Positions 7,309-15,876 of a DNA stretch of 64,000 bases are shown here, one piece after another (positions within the stretch are counted from its first letter, which is position 1; each line of letters begins with the position of its first letter). The stretch covers positions 124,001-188,000 of the forward strand of contig JAHZAY010000001.1 of the NCBI GenBank assembly GCA_019423685.1, read 5' to 3'. This stretch comes from Clostridiales bacterium. GTDB lineage: Bacteria > Bacillota > Clostridia > Oscillospirales > Ruminococcaceae. Below the pieces are notes generated by a model. It did no database searches. It saw nothing but the letters and a program-made list of their open reading frames with translations, and was not told the DNA's origin. Position numbers and translations under genes: made by a program.

Positions 7309-9126
7309 CTAATCTGCCAGATATTCGATCAAAGCGTCTGCAATGGCGTTGGCAGTCTGATACATCGAATCGGGGCTGCACAGCTCATCGTACTCAACCG
7401 GATTGCTGACAAATCCCATCTCCACCAGCATCGACGGGCAAACCGGGTCGCGGGTGACATAGAAGTTACCGTAGATGACGCTGCGCTTGTCGCGGCCGGT
7501 GGCGGAGGTAATCTTCTCCAAAATCGAATCGGCCAGCAGCTTGGAGTTGTTTTCATAATAATAGATTTCGGTTCCGCTCGGCTCTAATCCATTGGAGGTA
7601 GCCGCTATGCTGTTGCAGTGCAGCGAGATGAAAAAATCCGCCTCGTTGTCCCGCGCCATCTGCACGCGGTCGTTCATCTCCACCTTGGTGGAGTTGTCCT
7701 GATCGGGCGAGACGGTGAGGATGACTTTTGCACCCAGAGATTCCAGCCGGTTTTTGAGCACCAGGGCATGTGCCATATTGATGTCCTTTTCCACCGGGCC
7801 GATGCCGTACAGCACGCCCGTCGCACCGCCATCCAAACCACCATGGCCCGGATCGACCACGATCGTCATGTTTTTGAGCGGTGCAGCCTCACTGCCCTCC
7901 TGTGCCTTCGGGTTAAAGAATACGGTTGTCTTGCCGTTTCCGTCGTAGGAGACGTCATATCCGACGGTATCCACCCCATCGCGCTTATAAAACTCCAGCG
8001 TGGTGCTGCCGTCCTCACGGCGGATGGTCATCGACGAGAAGAGGTTGCTGCCGATGCGGTCGAGCGAGACGCCGGTGGTGTTGTAAAAGCGGATGGTGAC
8101 CTTTTCGCTGGTGTTGTATGCCTTAAAGGACGGGGAACCGCTGCCCTCCAGCACGAGATATTCCCCATCGCTGCCGACCGTATAGCTTGTGTTGGTGACC
8201 TTGTTGTCCCAATCGGTGACGTTTTCAAGGATGTCGACATAGGATTTGTTGATCCAACTGCCCATGCTCAACTCAAAGTAATCGTCGCTGCAATCCACCA
8301 CAGCGTCCACTGCCCCGGCACTGATGAGCGAGACATGGTTGCCGTCGCCCTCAGAGTCCTCATACAGGACCGCCGCATTCTGGTTGACCTGCACCACAAC
8401 GTGTGCGTTTTTCCCGGTCACATACAGGTCTCCATCCGAAGTTGCGCTGGAGACATTGCCGTCAAACGACAGCTTATACTCGATCGGTCCAAGGTTTTCT
8501 ACCTTTGAGGCTGCCACCTGCGGCAGCGTTACCTCGGTGGAGTAAAACGCCTCAACCCCCGTGCTGGCAATTGCCTCCTGCTCAAGGGTATAGGTTTTGC
8601 CGCCCAGCGTCGCCGTCACCTTTCCGTTTGCCGGCGCTGTACACCGGATGAGGTAGGTGTCGCCCGCTTTTGCGATGTCGTCGGAGGCGGGCACCATCCG
8701 GCGCAGATTGGTGATGGTGGCCGTCGTCTGGGTATCCTTCGATTCGGTACGGGTGATGGTGACCGAAACGCTATCCTCTCCATTATCAAAGGTAAAGACG
8801 TTTTTCCCCATATCCAGCGAGGCGTAGACCCCAAAGCTGCCATAGATGCCGCGATCCTCTACCTCTTCCCCGTTGCAGGTCAGCGGATAATCCGGGTCGG
8901 AGGCGCCGGTTATATAATAGTAGCTTTGGGTGGTAGAAATATCTTTGTCCGGGTTTGCAAGCTGCAAAGTATAGTCGGTGTCCAGTGTAAAGCCGGTGTT
9001 CAGCACCGATTGCCGGTCCTGATATTCCCTGGCAGACACCGGCATCGCTGCGCTGCCCGTCAACAGCACAAGCGCCATGCCGAGTGCTCCCCAAAATTGT
9101 TTTGATTTCATCCATCTCTGAGGCAT
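7309..9126 (-). CDS. Secreted N-acetylmuramoyl-L-alanine amidase (Amidase_3)
   Basis: Peptidoglycan hydrolase that cuts the bond between MurNAc and L-alanine outside the cell. The 605-residue protein starts at ATG 9126, nine bases after AGGAGG. Residues 1-32 form a signal peptide (basic start, hydrophobic core, cleavage after PVSA). Residues about 33-420 are beta-rich with no motif I recognise and probably bind wall or form an AMIN-like region. The catalytic Amidase_3 domain is C-terminal: VVDPGHGGLDGGA (zinc His), VEKDIN (zinc Glu), FISLHCNS (zinc His) and VEMGFVSNPVEYD with the catalytic glutamate. It is transcribed alone and has its own terminator. The catalytic assignment is firm; the role of the long N-terminal part is open. 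Confidence 0.92.
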   Translation of the reverse strand: MPQRWMKSKQFWGALGMALVLLTGSAAMPVSAREYQDRQSVLNTGFTLDTDYTLQLANPDKDISTTQSYYYITGASDPDYPLTCNGEEVEDRGIYGSFGVYASLDMGKNVFTFDNGEDSVSVTITRTESKDTQTTATITNLRRMVPASDDIAKAGDTYLIRCTAPANGKVTATLGGKTYTLEQEAIASTGVEAFYSTEVTLPQVAASKVENLGPIEYKLSFDGNVSSATSDGDLYVTGKNAHVVVQVNQNAAVLYEDSEGDGNHVSLISAGAVDAVVDCSDDYFELSMGSWINKSYVDILENVTDWDNKVTNTSYTVGSDGEYLVLEGSGSPSFKAYNTSEKVTIRFYNTTGVSLDRIGSNLFSSMTIRREDGSTTLEFYKRDGVDTVGYDVSYDGNGKTTVFFNPKAQEGSEAAPLKNMTIVVDPGHGGLDGGATGVLYGIGPVEKDINMAHALVLKNRLESLGAKVILTVSPDQDNSTKVEMNDRVQMARDNEADFFISLHCNSIAATSNGLEPSGTEIYYYENNSKLLADSILEKITSATGRDKRSVIYGNFYVTRDPVCPSMLVEMGFVSNPVEYDELCSPDSMYQTANAIADALIEYLAD

Positions 9127-9253
9127 AAAACAAGCCCTCCTTTTTTCGCTATTATAGACTATTGTAACACATCTATCGCGCAAAAGGAAGGCTTGTCTTT
9201 TTAAATTTTGTGGAAGGAAAGATTTTCCTGTCGCCCACACTTTGGGGAAGGAT

Positions 9254-10120
9254 TTATTTTGCTTTCAGGTCCTTTGTCAGCTTATTTAAGGTAAAGCCCC
9301 GTCCCTTGACCTCGTTGACCTCGCTGGCTACGATAAAGGCCTGCGGGTCGATTTTGAGAATCAGCTCATTGAGGTGGGCAAGCTGGCGGTTGGAGATAAC
9401 CGTCATGACGACCTTCTGGTCGATGCGGTCCAAACCGGTGGTGGCGTGGATGAGGGTGGAGCCGCGGTCCATCTGCTGGTGAATCATATCGTTGATCTGC
9501 TCATATTTGGGGCTGACAACCACAACTTCGGTCTGTTTTTGTCCCATAATCAGCACCTTGTCCATCACAATGCTGCTGAGCAGCACAACCAGGATGCCGT
9601 ACAGGACCTGTTCGCTGGAGGAATAGATGGCCTGAATCAACAGCAAGGTGGTGTCGCAGACGTACATCAAGACAGGGATAGAAAATCCGAACCACTTATT
9701 GAGGATGATGGGTGGGATGTCCATTCCGCCGGTAGAGCCGCCCATCTTGATGACCATGCCGATGCCGGCGCCGGTCAGGATGCCCGCATAGATGGCCGCC
9801 ATCAGCTGATCGCTGGTGAGGCTCGCCAGAAACGGGATTTTGCTAAAGAGTGAGAAGAACACTGGGTAAACGACGGTGCTCAAAATGATGCTGGCGGCAA
9901 AGGCTTTGCCCATGACAATGGCGCCGAGAATAAACAGCCCCACATTGCCCACAAAGACGCCGATGTCGACGGGCAGCCCGAAAAAGTGGTCGAGAATCAG
10001 GCCGATACCGGTGACGCCGCCCGAAATCAAACCGTTTGGAACGACAAAGGCCGCAGAACCCAGCGCAAGGACTGCGTTGCCCAGAATCATAACAAGAATT
10101 GCTTCGATTTTCTGTTTCAT
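9254..10120 (-). CDS. YitT family membrane protein
   Basis: Multi-pass membrane protein of the YitT (DUF161) family with a C-terminal DUF2179 cytosolic domain. Transport is suspected for the family, but no substrate is established. The N terminus shows GSAAFVVPNGLISGGVTGIG, then four or five hydrophobic segments including GGSTGGMDIPP. The soluble end has RGSTLIHATTG and DPQAFIVASEVNEVKGRGF. At 288 residues it has normal length. The start ATG at 10120 has GGAGGAG nine bases upstream. A paralogue lies at 11014-11934 on the other strand. Confidence 0.9.
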   Translation of the reverse strand: MKQKIEAILVMILGNAVLALGSAAFVVPNGLISGGVTGIGLILDHFFGLPVDIGVFVGNVGLFILGAIVMGKAFAASIILSTVVYPVFFSLFSKIPFLASLTSDQLMAAIYAGILTGAGIGMVIKMGGSTGGMDIPPIILNKWFGFSIPVLMYVCDTTLLLIQAIYSSSEQVLYGILVVLLSSIVMDKVLIMGQKQTEVVVVSPKYEQINDMIHQQMDRGSTLIHATTGLDRIDQKVVMTVISNRQLAHLNELILKIDPQAFIVASEVNEVKGRGFTLNKLTKDLKAK

Positions 10121-10466
10121 CTAAAAACACTCCTCCATCTTGGAAAGCAGATACAAAAAAGCCGCTTGGAACGACCCTTATTATAGCACCCGCTTTTGTG
10201 CCGGGCAAGTCACTGTGATAAAGCACAGAAACAAAATGGCCCTGTTTTGCACCTTTTGCAGAGAAATCTATTTTTTGTATAAATTCTTGCTTTCGATGCG
10301 GAAAAAAGCTATTGATTTTTTCGGGGTTTTAAAGCGCGAAAGGAGCCGTATCTTTTGACAATAGTCCTTTGTATATTTTAAAAAACCTAGCAAAAAAGTC
10401 ATATTCCATTCAAGATTATCGTCTATAATGGATAAAAGAATTCGAATTATTTAGGGGGACTCTCTT
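10121..10466. other. Intergenic region between yitT (minus) and the zinc-ribbon gene (plus)
   Basis: Divergent control region of 346 bases. It holds the promoter of the minus-strand YitT gene (10180-10208). On the plus strand there is a TATAAT at 10424-10429 about 38 bases before the zinc-ribbon gene, with no good -35. A TTGACA at 10355-10360 has no well-spaced -10. I see no coding sequence or RNA gene here. Confidence 0.6.
10180..10208 (-). promoter_or_regulatory. Promoter of the first yitT gene
   Basis: Minus strand: -35 TTGCCC (10203-10208), 17-bp spacer, -10 TATAAT (10180-10185), about 60 bases before the start codon. Confidence 0.7.
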
Positions 10467-10859
10467 ATGAATTGGCTGACCAAAATGATGTACGGGCGAT
10501 ATGGCACCGACCGCCTTGGACTTTTTCTGTTGATTCTGGTGCTGCTGCTGGATGTCGTTTACAGCCTCACCGGCTGGGGAATTTTTTATCTGCTCTCATT
10601 TGTTCTGGCGATTTTGTGCGTCTGGCGCATCTTTTCGCGCAACATCAGCCGCCGCTACGCTGAGAACCAGAAGTTTTTGCAGCTGACCGACCCCATCCTG
10701 CACGCCATCTCCTCGAAGGTCGCCAGCATCAAGGATCTGCGCACCCACCGGCATCTGCGCTGCCCTTCCTGCGGGCAAAAAATCCGCGTGCCAAAGGGGC
10801 GCGGACGAATCGAGATCAGCTGTCCCAAATGTCACAACCAGTTTATTAAAAAGGTATAA
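10467..10859 (+). CDS. Small membrane protein with C-terminal zinc ribbon
   Basis: 130-residue protein that I cannot assign to a characterised family. Two hydrophobic helices lie at about residues 19-34 and 38-54. A basic cytosolic linker follows, and the end holds a zinc ribbon: CPSCGQKIRVPKGRGRIEIS then CPKC, two CxxC knuckles about 18 residues apart, the spacing seen in many zinc-ribbon domains. The start has AGGGGGA seven bases before ATG 10467. It lies alone between two yitT genes and has its own terminator. Plausible roles are membrane-anchored nucleic-acid or protein binding, or metal sensing, but nothing in the sequence decides this. Confidence 0.8.
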   Translation: MNWLTKMMYGRYGTDRLGLFLLILVLLLDVVYSLTGWGIFYLLSFVLAILCVWRIFSRNISRRYAENQKFLQLTDPILHAISSKVASIKDLRTHRHLRCPSCGQKIRVPKGRGRIEISCPKCHNQFIKKV

Positions 10860-10890
10860 GCTCCTTTTTCGCCACTTTTCTCACAAATTT

Positions 10891-10925
10891 CGCCCCGATT
10901 GCTGTAATCGGGGCGTTTTTTATTG
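10891..10925 (+). terminator. Terminator after the zinc-ribbon gene
   Basis: 10-bp perfect stem CGCCCCGATT / AATCGGGGCG with a GCTGT loop and a TTTTTT run on the plus strand. Confidence 0.92.
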
Positions 10926-10947
10926 TCCGATTTTTGTCCGATTTTAT

Positions 10948-10976
10948 TTGAATTTTTCCGGTTTTTAGAATATACT
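10948..10976 (+). promoter_or_regulatory. Promoter of the second yitT gene
   Basis: -35 TTGAAT (10948-10953), 17-bp spacer, -10 TATACT (10971-10976). Directly upstream, 10923-10945 contains two adjacent copies of TTGTCCGATTT, which could be a regulator site. Confidence 0.7.
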
Positions 10977-11013
10977 GGTAGTAACAGGATTTTTTTGACA
11001 AGGAGGCTCCCCC

Positions 11014-11934
11014 ATGACAATGCAAAAAAAAGTAAAGAATCTGCTGATGGACGCCATCTTTTTTGTGGCGGGCAGTTTTTTGTTTGCCATCTCGATTGAC
11101 ACCTTCACTGCACCCAACCAGATCGCTGCCGGAGGTCTGACCGGTGTGGCTACCATCCTCAACCACATGTTTGGCGTCCCCATCGGTACTGCCAACATGC
11201 TGATGAACGTCCCTCTTTTGATCTGGGCCTATGTTGAGATGGGATATCAGATCATCATCAAAACCATCGTCGCGACCTTTATCTCCTCGGCTATGATCGA
11301 CGTCATGGTCCCCTATCTTCCTCAATATCAGGGCGATCCGCTGATTACCATTGTATTTGGCGGTTTTCTGGCCGGTCTGGGGCTGGCCCTCATCCTGATG
11401 CGCGGCGGCACCACCGGCGGCACCGAGCTGGGTGCAAACCTGCTGGCGCTGCACATTCATGGACTCTCGCTGGGCAAGTTCATCATGATTATCGACCTCA
11501 TCATCGTCATCGCTTCTGCCATTGTCTATCAGGAATATGAAAGCCCTCTGTACGCCATCCTGGTTATCTACATCACGTCCAAGGTCATCGACGCCGTCCT
11601 CTACGGTGCGGACAGCGGTACTGGAAAGGTGATGTTTATCATCTCCCCCAAAAACAAGGAAATTGCCAGAAGAATTATGGACGATCTTGAACGCGGCGTC
11701 ACCGAGCTCAAATCCCGCGGCGCCTACAGCGGTCGTGAAGGTTCGGTCCTGCTGTGCGCAGTCAGCCGCCAGGAGGTCCACAAAACCTATGAAATCATCC
11801 ATGAGATCGACCCCAACGCCTTCATCGTGGTCAACGACGCCGGAGAGATCACCGGACTTGGATTCCGAGAATTTCAGCAGCGCAAAAAAGGCGGCCGCAA
11901 GAAAAAGGACGGCACGCAGCAGTTGGAAGATTGA
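11014..11934 (+). CDS. YitT family membrane protein (second copy)
   Basis: Second YitT/DUF2179 membrane protein, 306 residues. It has the same layout as the copy at 9254-10120: APNQIAAGGLTGVATILNH near the N terminus, GGTTGGTELGANLLA in the membrane region, and a soluble C-terminal part with KSRGAYSGREGSVLLCAVSR and DPNAFIVVNDAGEITGLGF. It differs by a lysine/arginine-rich tail (QRKKGGRKKKDG). The start is set by AAGGAGG seven bases before ATG 11014. The gene is monocistronic between its own promoter and a strong terminator. Function within the family is not established. Confidence 0.9.
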   Translation: MTMQKKVKNLLMDAIFFVAGSFLFAISIDTFTAPNQIAAGGLTGVATILNHMFGVPIGTANMLMNVPLLIWAYVEMGYQIIIKTIVATFISSAMIDVMVPYLPQYQGDPLITIVFGGFLAGLGLALILMRGGTTGGTELGANLLALHIHGLSLGKFIMIIDLIIVIASAIVYQEYESPLYAILVIYITSKVIDAVLYGADSGTGKVMFIISPKNKEIARRIMDDLERGVTELKSRGAYSGREGSVLLCAVSRQEVHKTYEIIHEIDPNAFIVVNDAGEITGLGFREFQQRKKGGRKKKDGTQQLED

Positions 11935-11960
11935 TCTTCTCTCAAAGCGCCAATACACAA

Positions 11961-11996
11961 AAAGGGAATCGAGCATCTGCTCGATTCCCTTTTCTT
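11961..11996. terminator. Bidirectional terminator between yitT and the DUF6506-like gene
   Basis: Near-perfect 15-bp inverted repeat (AAAGGGAATCGAGCA and its complement) flanked by A and T runs, so it can stop transcripts from both converging genes. Confidence 0.92.
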
Positions 11997-12006
11997 TTTG
12001 CTACCG

Positions 12007-12315
12007 TTATTGTTGGGACCAAAAGTGATCGGAGAGCTGCTTTTCATCCTGTGGGCAGGTCACATACCCCACGCTCACCTGTTTTCCTGTGGCCTCAAAC
12101 ATCCTGCGCGCCAACTCTTCCCCGAAGGCGCCGCAAACTTCGATCGCCCCAAAGCCCTGTTGGCTCAGATCCTTTGCCAGTGCGACCGCCTGTTCCGGTG
12201 TGTTGACCGTCATGATGTGCGTCTCCACCGCGTCGGTCTCGAGCACTGCATAATCCTTCTTGCTACAATAGCCGGCATCCATCAACAGCATCGCAAATTT
12301 TTTCTTGGGAAGCAT
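12007..12315 (-). CDS. Small DUF6506-like protein
   Basis: 102-residue protein resembling the DUF6506 group; no biochemical role is known to me. It begins with KKKFAMLLMDAGY, has a central AVETHIMTVNTPEQAVALAKDL and a conserved-looking GFGAIEVCGAFGEE, and ends near the stop with VGYVTCPQDE. The pattern suggests a compact alpha/beta domain binding a small ligand. AAAGGGG lies eight bases before ATG 12315. It has its own promoter (12348-12377) and shares a terminator with the converging yitT gene, so it is monocistronic. The family name is given from memory of the sequence pattern and is only moderately sure. Confidence 0.7.
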   Translation of the reverse strand: MLPKKKFAMLLMDAGYCSKKDYAVLETDAVETHIMTVNTPEQAVALAKDLSQQGFGAIEVCGAFGEELARRMFEATGKQVSVGYVTCPQDEKQLSDHFWSQQ

Positions 12316-12347
12316 GCATATTCCCCTTTCTGCATTCCTTTTTTTTC

Positions 12348-12377
12348 ATTATACCACAGATACTTTCCCCCTGTCAC
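12348..12377 (-). promoter_or_regulatory. Promoter of the DUF6506-like gene
   Basis: Minus strand: -35 GTGACA (12372-12377), 18-bp spacer, -10 TATAAT (12348-12353). Confidence 0.6.
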
Positions 12378-12461
12378 CTGTCAAATTGCTTCTTTTTCTC
12401 CTGAAAGCTTGTCTTGTTTGCCCAAAAGCTTTTCTCCCCTGTGTCCCCTCTTGTTTTTGAC

Positions 12462-12490
12462 TTGTATGATCCCCCGTTTCGTGGTATATT
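12462..12490 (+). promoter_or_regulatory. Promoter of cbiK
   Basis: -35 TTGTAT (12462-12467), 17-bp spacer, -10 TATATT (12485-12490), about 36 bases before the TTG start. Confidence 0.6.
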
Positions 12491-12525
12491 CTTTGGGAGA
12501 ATCATTTTGGAATGGAGGAATTGAT

Positions 12526-13464
12526 TTGAAGAAAATTATCAGCCTGGGCCTTATCTGCACCGCTGCAGGTCTGTGCGCTGCCACCCTTGCAAAAAAGAAA
12601 AAGGAAAAATCCCGCCAGCCGCTGTATCTAAGCGGTTCTGTCAAGCCGGACCCCGACAAAAAGGCAATCCTTGTGGTCAGCTTCGGCACCAGCTATGCCC
12701 AGACCCGCGAAAAGACCATCGGCGCCATCGAAGAGGATTTTCGCCGCGCCTTCCCGGACTACACGATTCGCCGCGCCTTTACCAGCGGAATGATTATCAA
12801 AAAGCTGCGGGAACGCGACGGCATTGCGGTGGACACCGTGCCGCAGGCGCTGCAAAAACTGTACGACGAGGGCTACGGCACGGTCATCTGCCAGCCCACC
12901 CACGTCATGAGCGGCTTTGAATTTGACGACGTTCGCCAGGAAGTCTCCCAGTGGGAGAAGCTCTTCCCACACATCGTGTGCGGTTGGCCGCTCCTGACCT
13001 CCTTTGCCGACTACCGCGCAGTGGTGGAGGCGTTGCAGCAGGAGTTTTCCGACATCGAAAAGGACCCGGACTGTGCCCTGGTATTGATGGGCCACGGCAC
13101 CGAGCACCCCGCCAACGCCACCTATCCCGCTCTGGACTACCGCCTGAAGGCACAGGGCTGCCGCAACTTCTTTGTCGGCACAGTGGAGGGCTACCCCGAT
13201 CTGCAAACGGTCATGCGGGAGGTGGCCGCCATCCACGCCAAAAAGGTGGTCTTAGCCCCGCTGATGGTGGTTGCCGGGGACCACGCCATCCACGACATGT
13301 GCCACAATGACGATTCCTGGCAGCACCTCTTCGAGCGCGCCGGCTATCAGGTAGAGGTTGTCCTCAAGGGGTTGGGAGAATACCCCTCCTTCCGCGCCAT
13401 CTATGTCGCCCACTGCCGCCACTGCATCGAGGAATTAGAAAAAGCACAGGAACAGCAGCAATAA
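12526..13464 (+). CDS. cbiK: Sirohydrochlorin cobaltochelatase CbiK with N-terminal membrane anchor
   Basis: Anaerobic-type chelatase that inserts Co2+ (possibly Fe2+ or Ni2+) into sirohydrochlorin for B12-type corrinoids. The fold is read from ILVVSFGTSYAQTREKTI, the two metal-site regions LMGHGTEHPAN and VVAGDHAIHDM, and FFVGTVEGYPDL, in the usual order. The start is TTG 12526, seven bases after GGAGG. The frame is open further upstream but without any start or site. Residues 1-28 read as a basic start, a hydrophobic stretch (IISLGLICTAAGLCAATLA) and a lysine cluster, so the enzyme is probably membrane-anchored or exported, unlike the cytosolic form. No cob/cbi genes are nearby and it appears monocistronic. 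Confidence 0.9.
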   Translation: MKKIISLGLICTAAGLCAATLAKKKKEKSRQPLYLSGSVKPDPDKKAILVVSFGTSYAQTREKTIGAIEEDFRRAFPDYTIRRAFTSGMIIKKLRERDGIAVDTVPQALQKLYDEGYGTVICQPTHVMSGFEFDDVRQEVSQWEKLFPHIVCGWPLLTSFADYRAVVEALQQEFSDIEKDPDCALVLMGHGTEHPANATYPALDYRLKAQGCRNFFVGTVEGYPDLQTVMREVAAIHAKKVVLAPLMVVAGDHAIHDMCHNDDSWQHLFERAGYQVEVVLKGLGEYPSFRAIYVAHCRHCIEELEKAQEQQQ

Positions 13465-13618
13465 ACTGCCTCCTGACCGCAAAGGAAGTTGGCCGTCGAA
13501 TCATTTTGACAAACTCAGGGAATCTTTTTGCAAATTTATTTCCTTTTCTAAAAAAATGTGCTATCCTTAAGGTAGAAGCCTTTGTCTTCAAAATGAACAA
13601 AAGTTGGAGGGAATTGAT

Positions 13619-15058
13619 ATGATCTTAGTTGACAACAGCAAAAAATGTTCTGCCATCGTCCATCTCGTCACCCAGCCGGCGCTGGAAAGCTGCCCGCAGG
13701 AAATCCGTCCCATCTTTGACGCTTCCCGCAAGAGCGAGTTCCACACCTTCCTGGACGGCGTGCTGCACGTTTGGATTGGCCTGGGCGACGAGGAGACTCT
13801 GACCCTCTCCCACGTCAAATCCGCAGCTGCCATCGCCGCAAAGATGATGCGCAAACTCAAACAGTCCGAATACCAGGTAGACGCCGCAGCCGTCGTCAAA
13901 CTCTACGGCATCGACTGTGTCTATGACCTGTGCACCGGCATCACCCTGTCCCTGTATCAGTATAAGGGATTCTCCTCCAAGCCAGACCCGGAATACAGCT
14001 GCACCGCTTATCTGCAGGGCTTTGAGGACCAGCACCAGCAGGAGATCCAGGAGATCGCCGACAAGTCCGCCACCGTTGCGCAGAGCATCATGATGGCTCG
14101 CGACTGGGTCAACACCCCTGGCAACTATATGAACCCCGCCATCCTGGCACAGAAGGTTGCTGAGGCTGGCAAAGAGGCCGGATGTGAGGTCAAAGTTGTG
14201 GACATCGCAAAGGCCAAAGAGTTGGGCATGAACCTCTTCCTGGGCGTCGGCTTGAGCAGCGATTCCCCATGCAGCGTCGTTGTACTGCGCTATATGGGCG
14301 ATCCCGACGACAAAGAAGTCACCGCACTGGTCGGCAAGGGTGTCACCATGGACACCGGCGGCTACTCGCTCAAGACCGGCAAGGGCATGATTACCATGAA
14401 AACCGATATGGGCGGCGCTGCTGCTGTCACCGCTGCCACCTGCGCTTTGGCCCGCAACAAGGCAAAGACCAACGTCGTCGCCGTTGTGCCGATCGTAGAA
14501 AACCGCCTTTCCAACTCTGCACATACTCCGGGCGACGTCATCATCGCGATGAACGGCAAATCGGTTGAGATCCGCAGCACCGACGCGGAGGGCCGCCTGA
14601 TTTTGGCCGACGCCATCACCTATGCAATCCGCGAAGAAAAGGCCGACCGCGTCGTCGACGTCGCGACCCTGACAGGCGCCATTGTACAGGCATACGGCAA
14701 AGTCCGCGCCGGTGTAATGACCAACAACGACCTGTTCGAGGATGAACTGCTGCGTGCTGGCTCCAGAGCAAGCGAAAAATTTGTCGACCTGCCGACCGAC
14801 GAGGAATACTTCGAGCTGATTAAGGGCACCATCACCGACCTGCTCAACTCCTCCACCGGAGGCTGCGGCAGCGTAGCGGCTGGCCTGTTCCTCAGAGAGT
14901 TTGCCGAGGGCCATCCGTGGATGCACCTGGACATTGCCGGAACTGCCTGGGCAGAAAAACCGGTTCACGAGTACGACACCGACGGTGCGACCGGCTCCCC
15001 TGCCGCCACCCTCTATTTCCTGCTCGACCACCACTTTACCGCGGCTGACCGCTTCTAA
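13619..15058 (+). CDS. pepA: Leucyl aminopeptidase (M17 family)
   Basis: Cytosolic hexameric two-metal aminopeptidase that removes N-terminal residues from peptides. The C-terminal catalytic domain shows GKGVTMDTGGYSLKTGKG with the metal-site lysine and aspartate, MKTDMGGAAAV, and STDAEGRLILAD, the M17 signature with serine in place of the usual leading asparagine. The N-terminal half is the family's less conserved domain. ATG 13619 lies seven bases after GGAGGG; another in-frame ATG at 13604 lies before that site. The protein is 479 residues, normal. CutC follows after 21 bases, and the transglutaminase-type gene after that, so the three probably share a transcript. Confidence 0.95.
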   Translation: MILVDNSKKCSAIVHLVTQPALESCPQEIRPIFDASRKSEFHTFLDGVLHVWIGLGDEETLTLSHVKSAAAIAAKMMRKLKQSEYQVDAAAVVKLYGIDCVYDLCTGITLSLYQYKGFSSKPDPEYSCTAYLQGFEDQHQQEIQEIADKSATVAQSIMMARDWVNTPGNYMNPAILAQKVAEAGKEAGCEVKVVDIAKAKELGMNLFLGVGLSSDSPCSVVVLRYMGDPDDKEVTALVGKGVTMDTGGYSLKTGKGMITMKTDMGGAAAVTAATCALARNKAKTNVVAVVPIVENRLSNSAHTPGDVIIAMNGKSVEIRSTDAEGRLILADAITYAIREEKADRVVDVATLTGAIVQAYGKVRAGVMTNNDLFEDELLRAGSRASEKFVDLPTDEEYFELIKGTITDLLNSSTGGCGSVAAGLFLREFAEGHPWMHLDIAGTAWAEKPVHEYDTDGATGSPAATLYFLLDHHFTAADRF

Positions 15059-15079
15059 AAAGAAAGGGGAACACCCACG

Positions 15080-15838
15080 ATGAAAAAGCCATTGCTGGAA
15101 TGCTGTGTAGACAGCGTCGAGTCCGCCCTTGCTGCAAAGCAGGGCGGGGCCGACCGCCTGGAGTTGTGTGCCAACCTCATCATCGGCGGCACCACTCCGG
15201 ACATCAACCTCTATCACCGCATCCGTGAGCAGTGTGACATCCGCATCAACGTCCTGATCCGCCCGCGCTTCGGCGACTTCTGCTATACCGCAGAGGAGTT
15301 TGAGATCATCCGCCGCGACGTCAAAATGTTCCGCGAAGCCGGAGCCGATGGTGTCGTCATCGGCGTGCTCACTCCAGATGGAAAGCTGGATGTTGCGCGC
15401 ATGCAACAGCTGATGCAGGAAGCAAAAGGGATACACGTCACCCTGCACCGTGCCTTTGACGTATCTGCCGACCCGATGGCTGTCCTGCAGCAGGCAAAAC
15501 AACTGGGCATCGACACCATCCTGACCTCCGGACAGAAAAATACCGCCATGGAGGGTGCACCGCTGCTCACCGAGCTTGTGAAGGCTGCGGACGGGCAGAT
15601 CGACATCCTCATCGGCAGTGGCGTCAAAGCGAGCGTCATCACCGAGCTTGCCCTTAAAACTGGCGCGACCTCTTTCCACATGTCCGGCAAGATCACGCTG
15701 GACAGCCCCATGACCTACCGCAAGGAGGACGTCAGCATGGGACTGCCGATGATGAGCGAGTACACCATCTGGCAGACCAGCGCCGAGGAGATTGCCAAGG
15801 CGCGCAAAGCACTGGACGAGGCTGTTGCAAAAGCCTAG
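15080..15838 (+). CDS. cutC: CutC family protein
   Basis: TIM-barrel protein of the CutC family, historically tied to copper homeostasis, although a direct copper role is disputed for many bacteria. The full 252-residue sequence carries the family hallmarks: LLECCVDSVESALAAKQGGA at the N terminus, RLELCANLIIGGTTPD, VLIRPRFGDFCYT, VTLHRAFDVSADP and ILTSGQKNTA. AAAGGGG precedes the ATG. It is 21 bases after pepA and 38 bases before the next gene; that second gap has only a small hairpin (15837-15851) without a T run. A role alongside the peptidase is unknown. Confidence 0.93.
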   Translation: MKKPLLECCVDSVESALAAKQGGADRLELCANLIIGGTTPDINLYHRIREQCDIRINVLIRPRFGDFCYTAEEFEIIRRDVKMFREAGADGVVIGVLTPDGKLDVARMQQLMQEAKGIHVTLHRAFDVSADPMAVLQQAKQLGIDTILTSGQKNTAMEGAPLLTELVKAADGQIDILIGSGVKASVITELALKTGATSFHMSGKITLDSPMTYRKEDVSMGLPMMSEYTIWQTSAEEIAKARKALDEAVAKA

Positions 15839-15876
15839 CGGCCCAGCCGCTCACCCTTTATTCAGGAGGACACTTT

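Noticed and set aside
11998..12525. In-frame N-terminal extension of cbiK
   Set aside because: The frame is open but overlaps the opposite DUF6506-like gene and has no ribosome site; the TTG at 12526 has GGAGG.
13625..15679. Minus-strand open frame of 684 codons across pepA and cutC
   Set aside because: Antisense shadow; plus-strand frames carry complete M17 and CutC motifs and good ribosome sites, while the antisense product has no recognisable motif.
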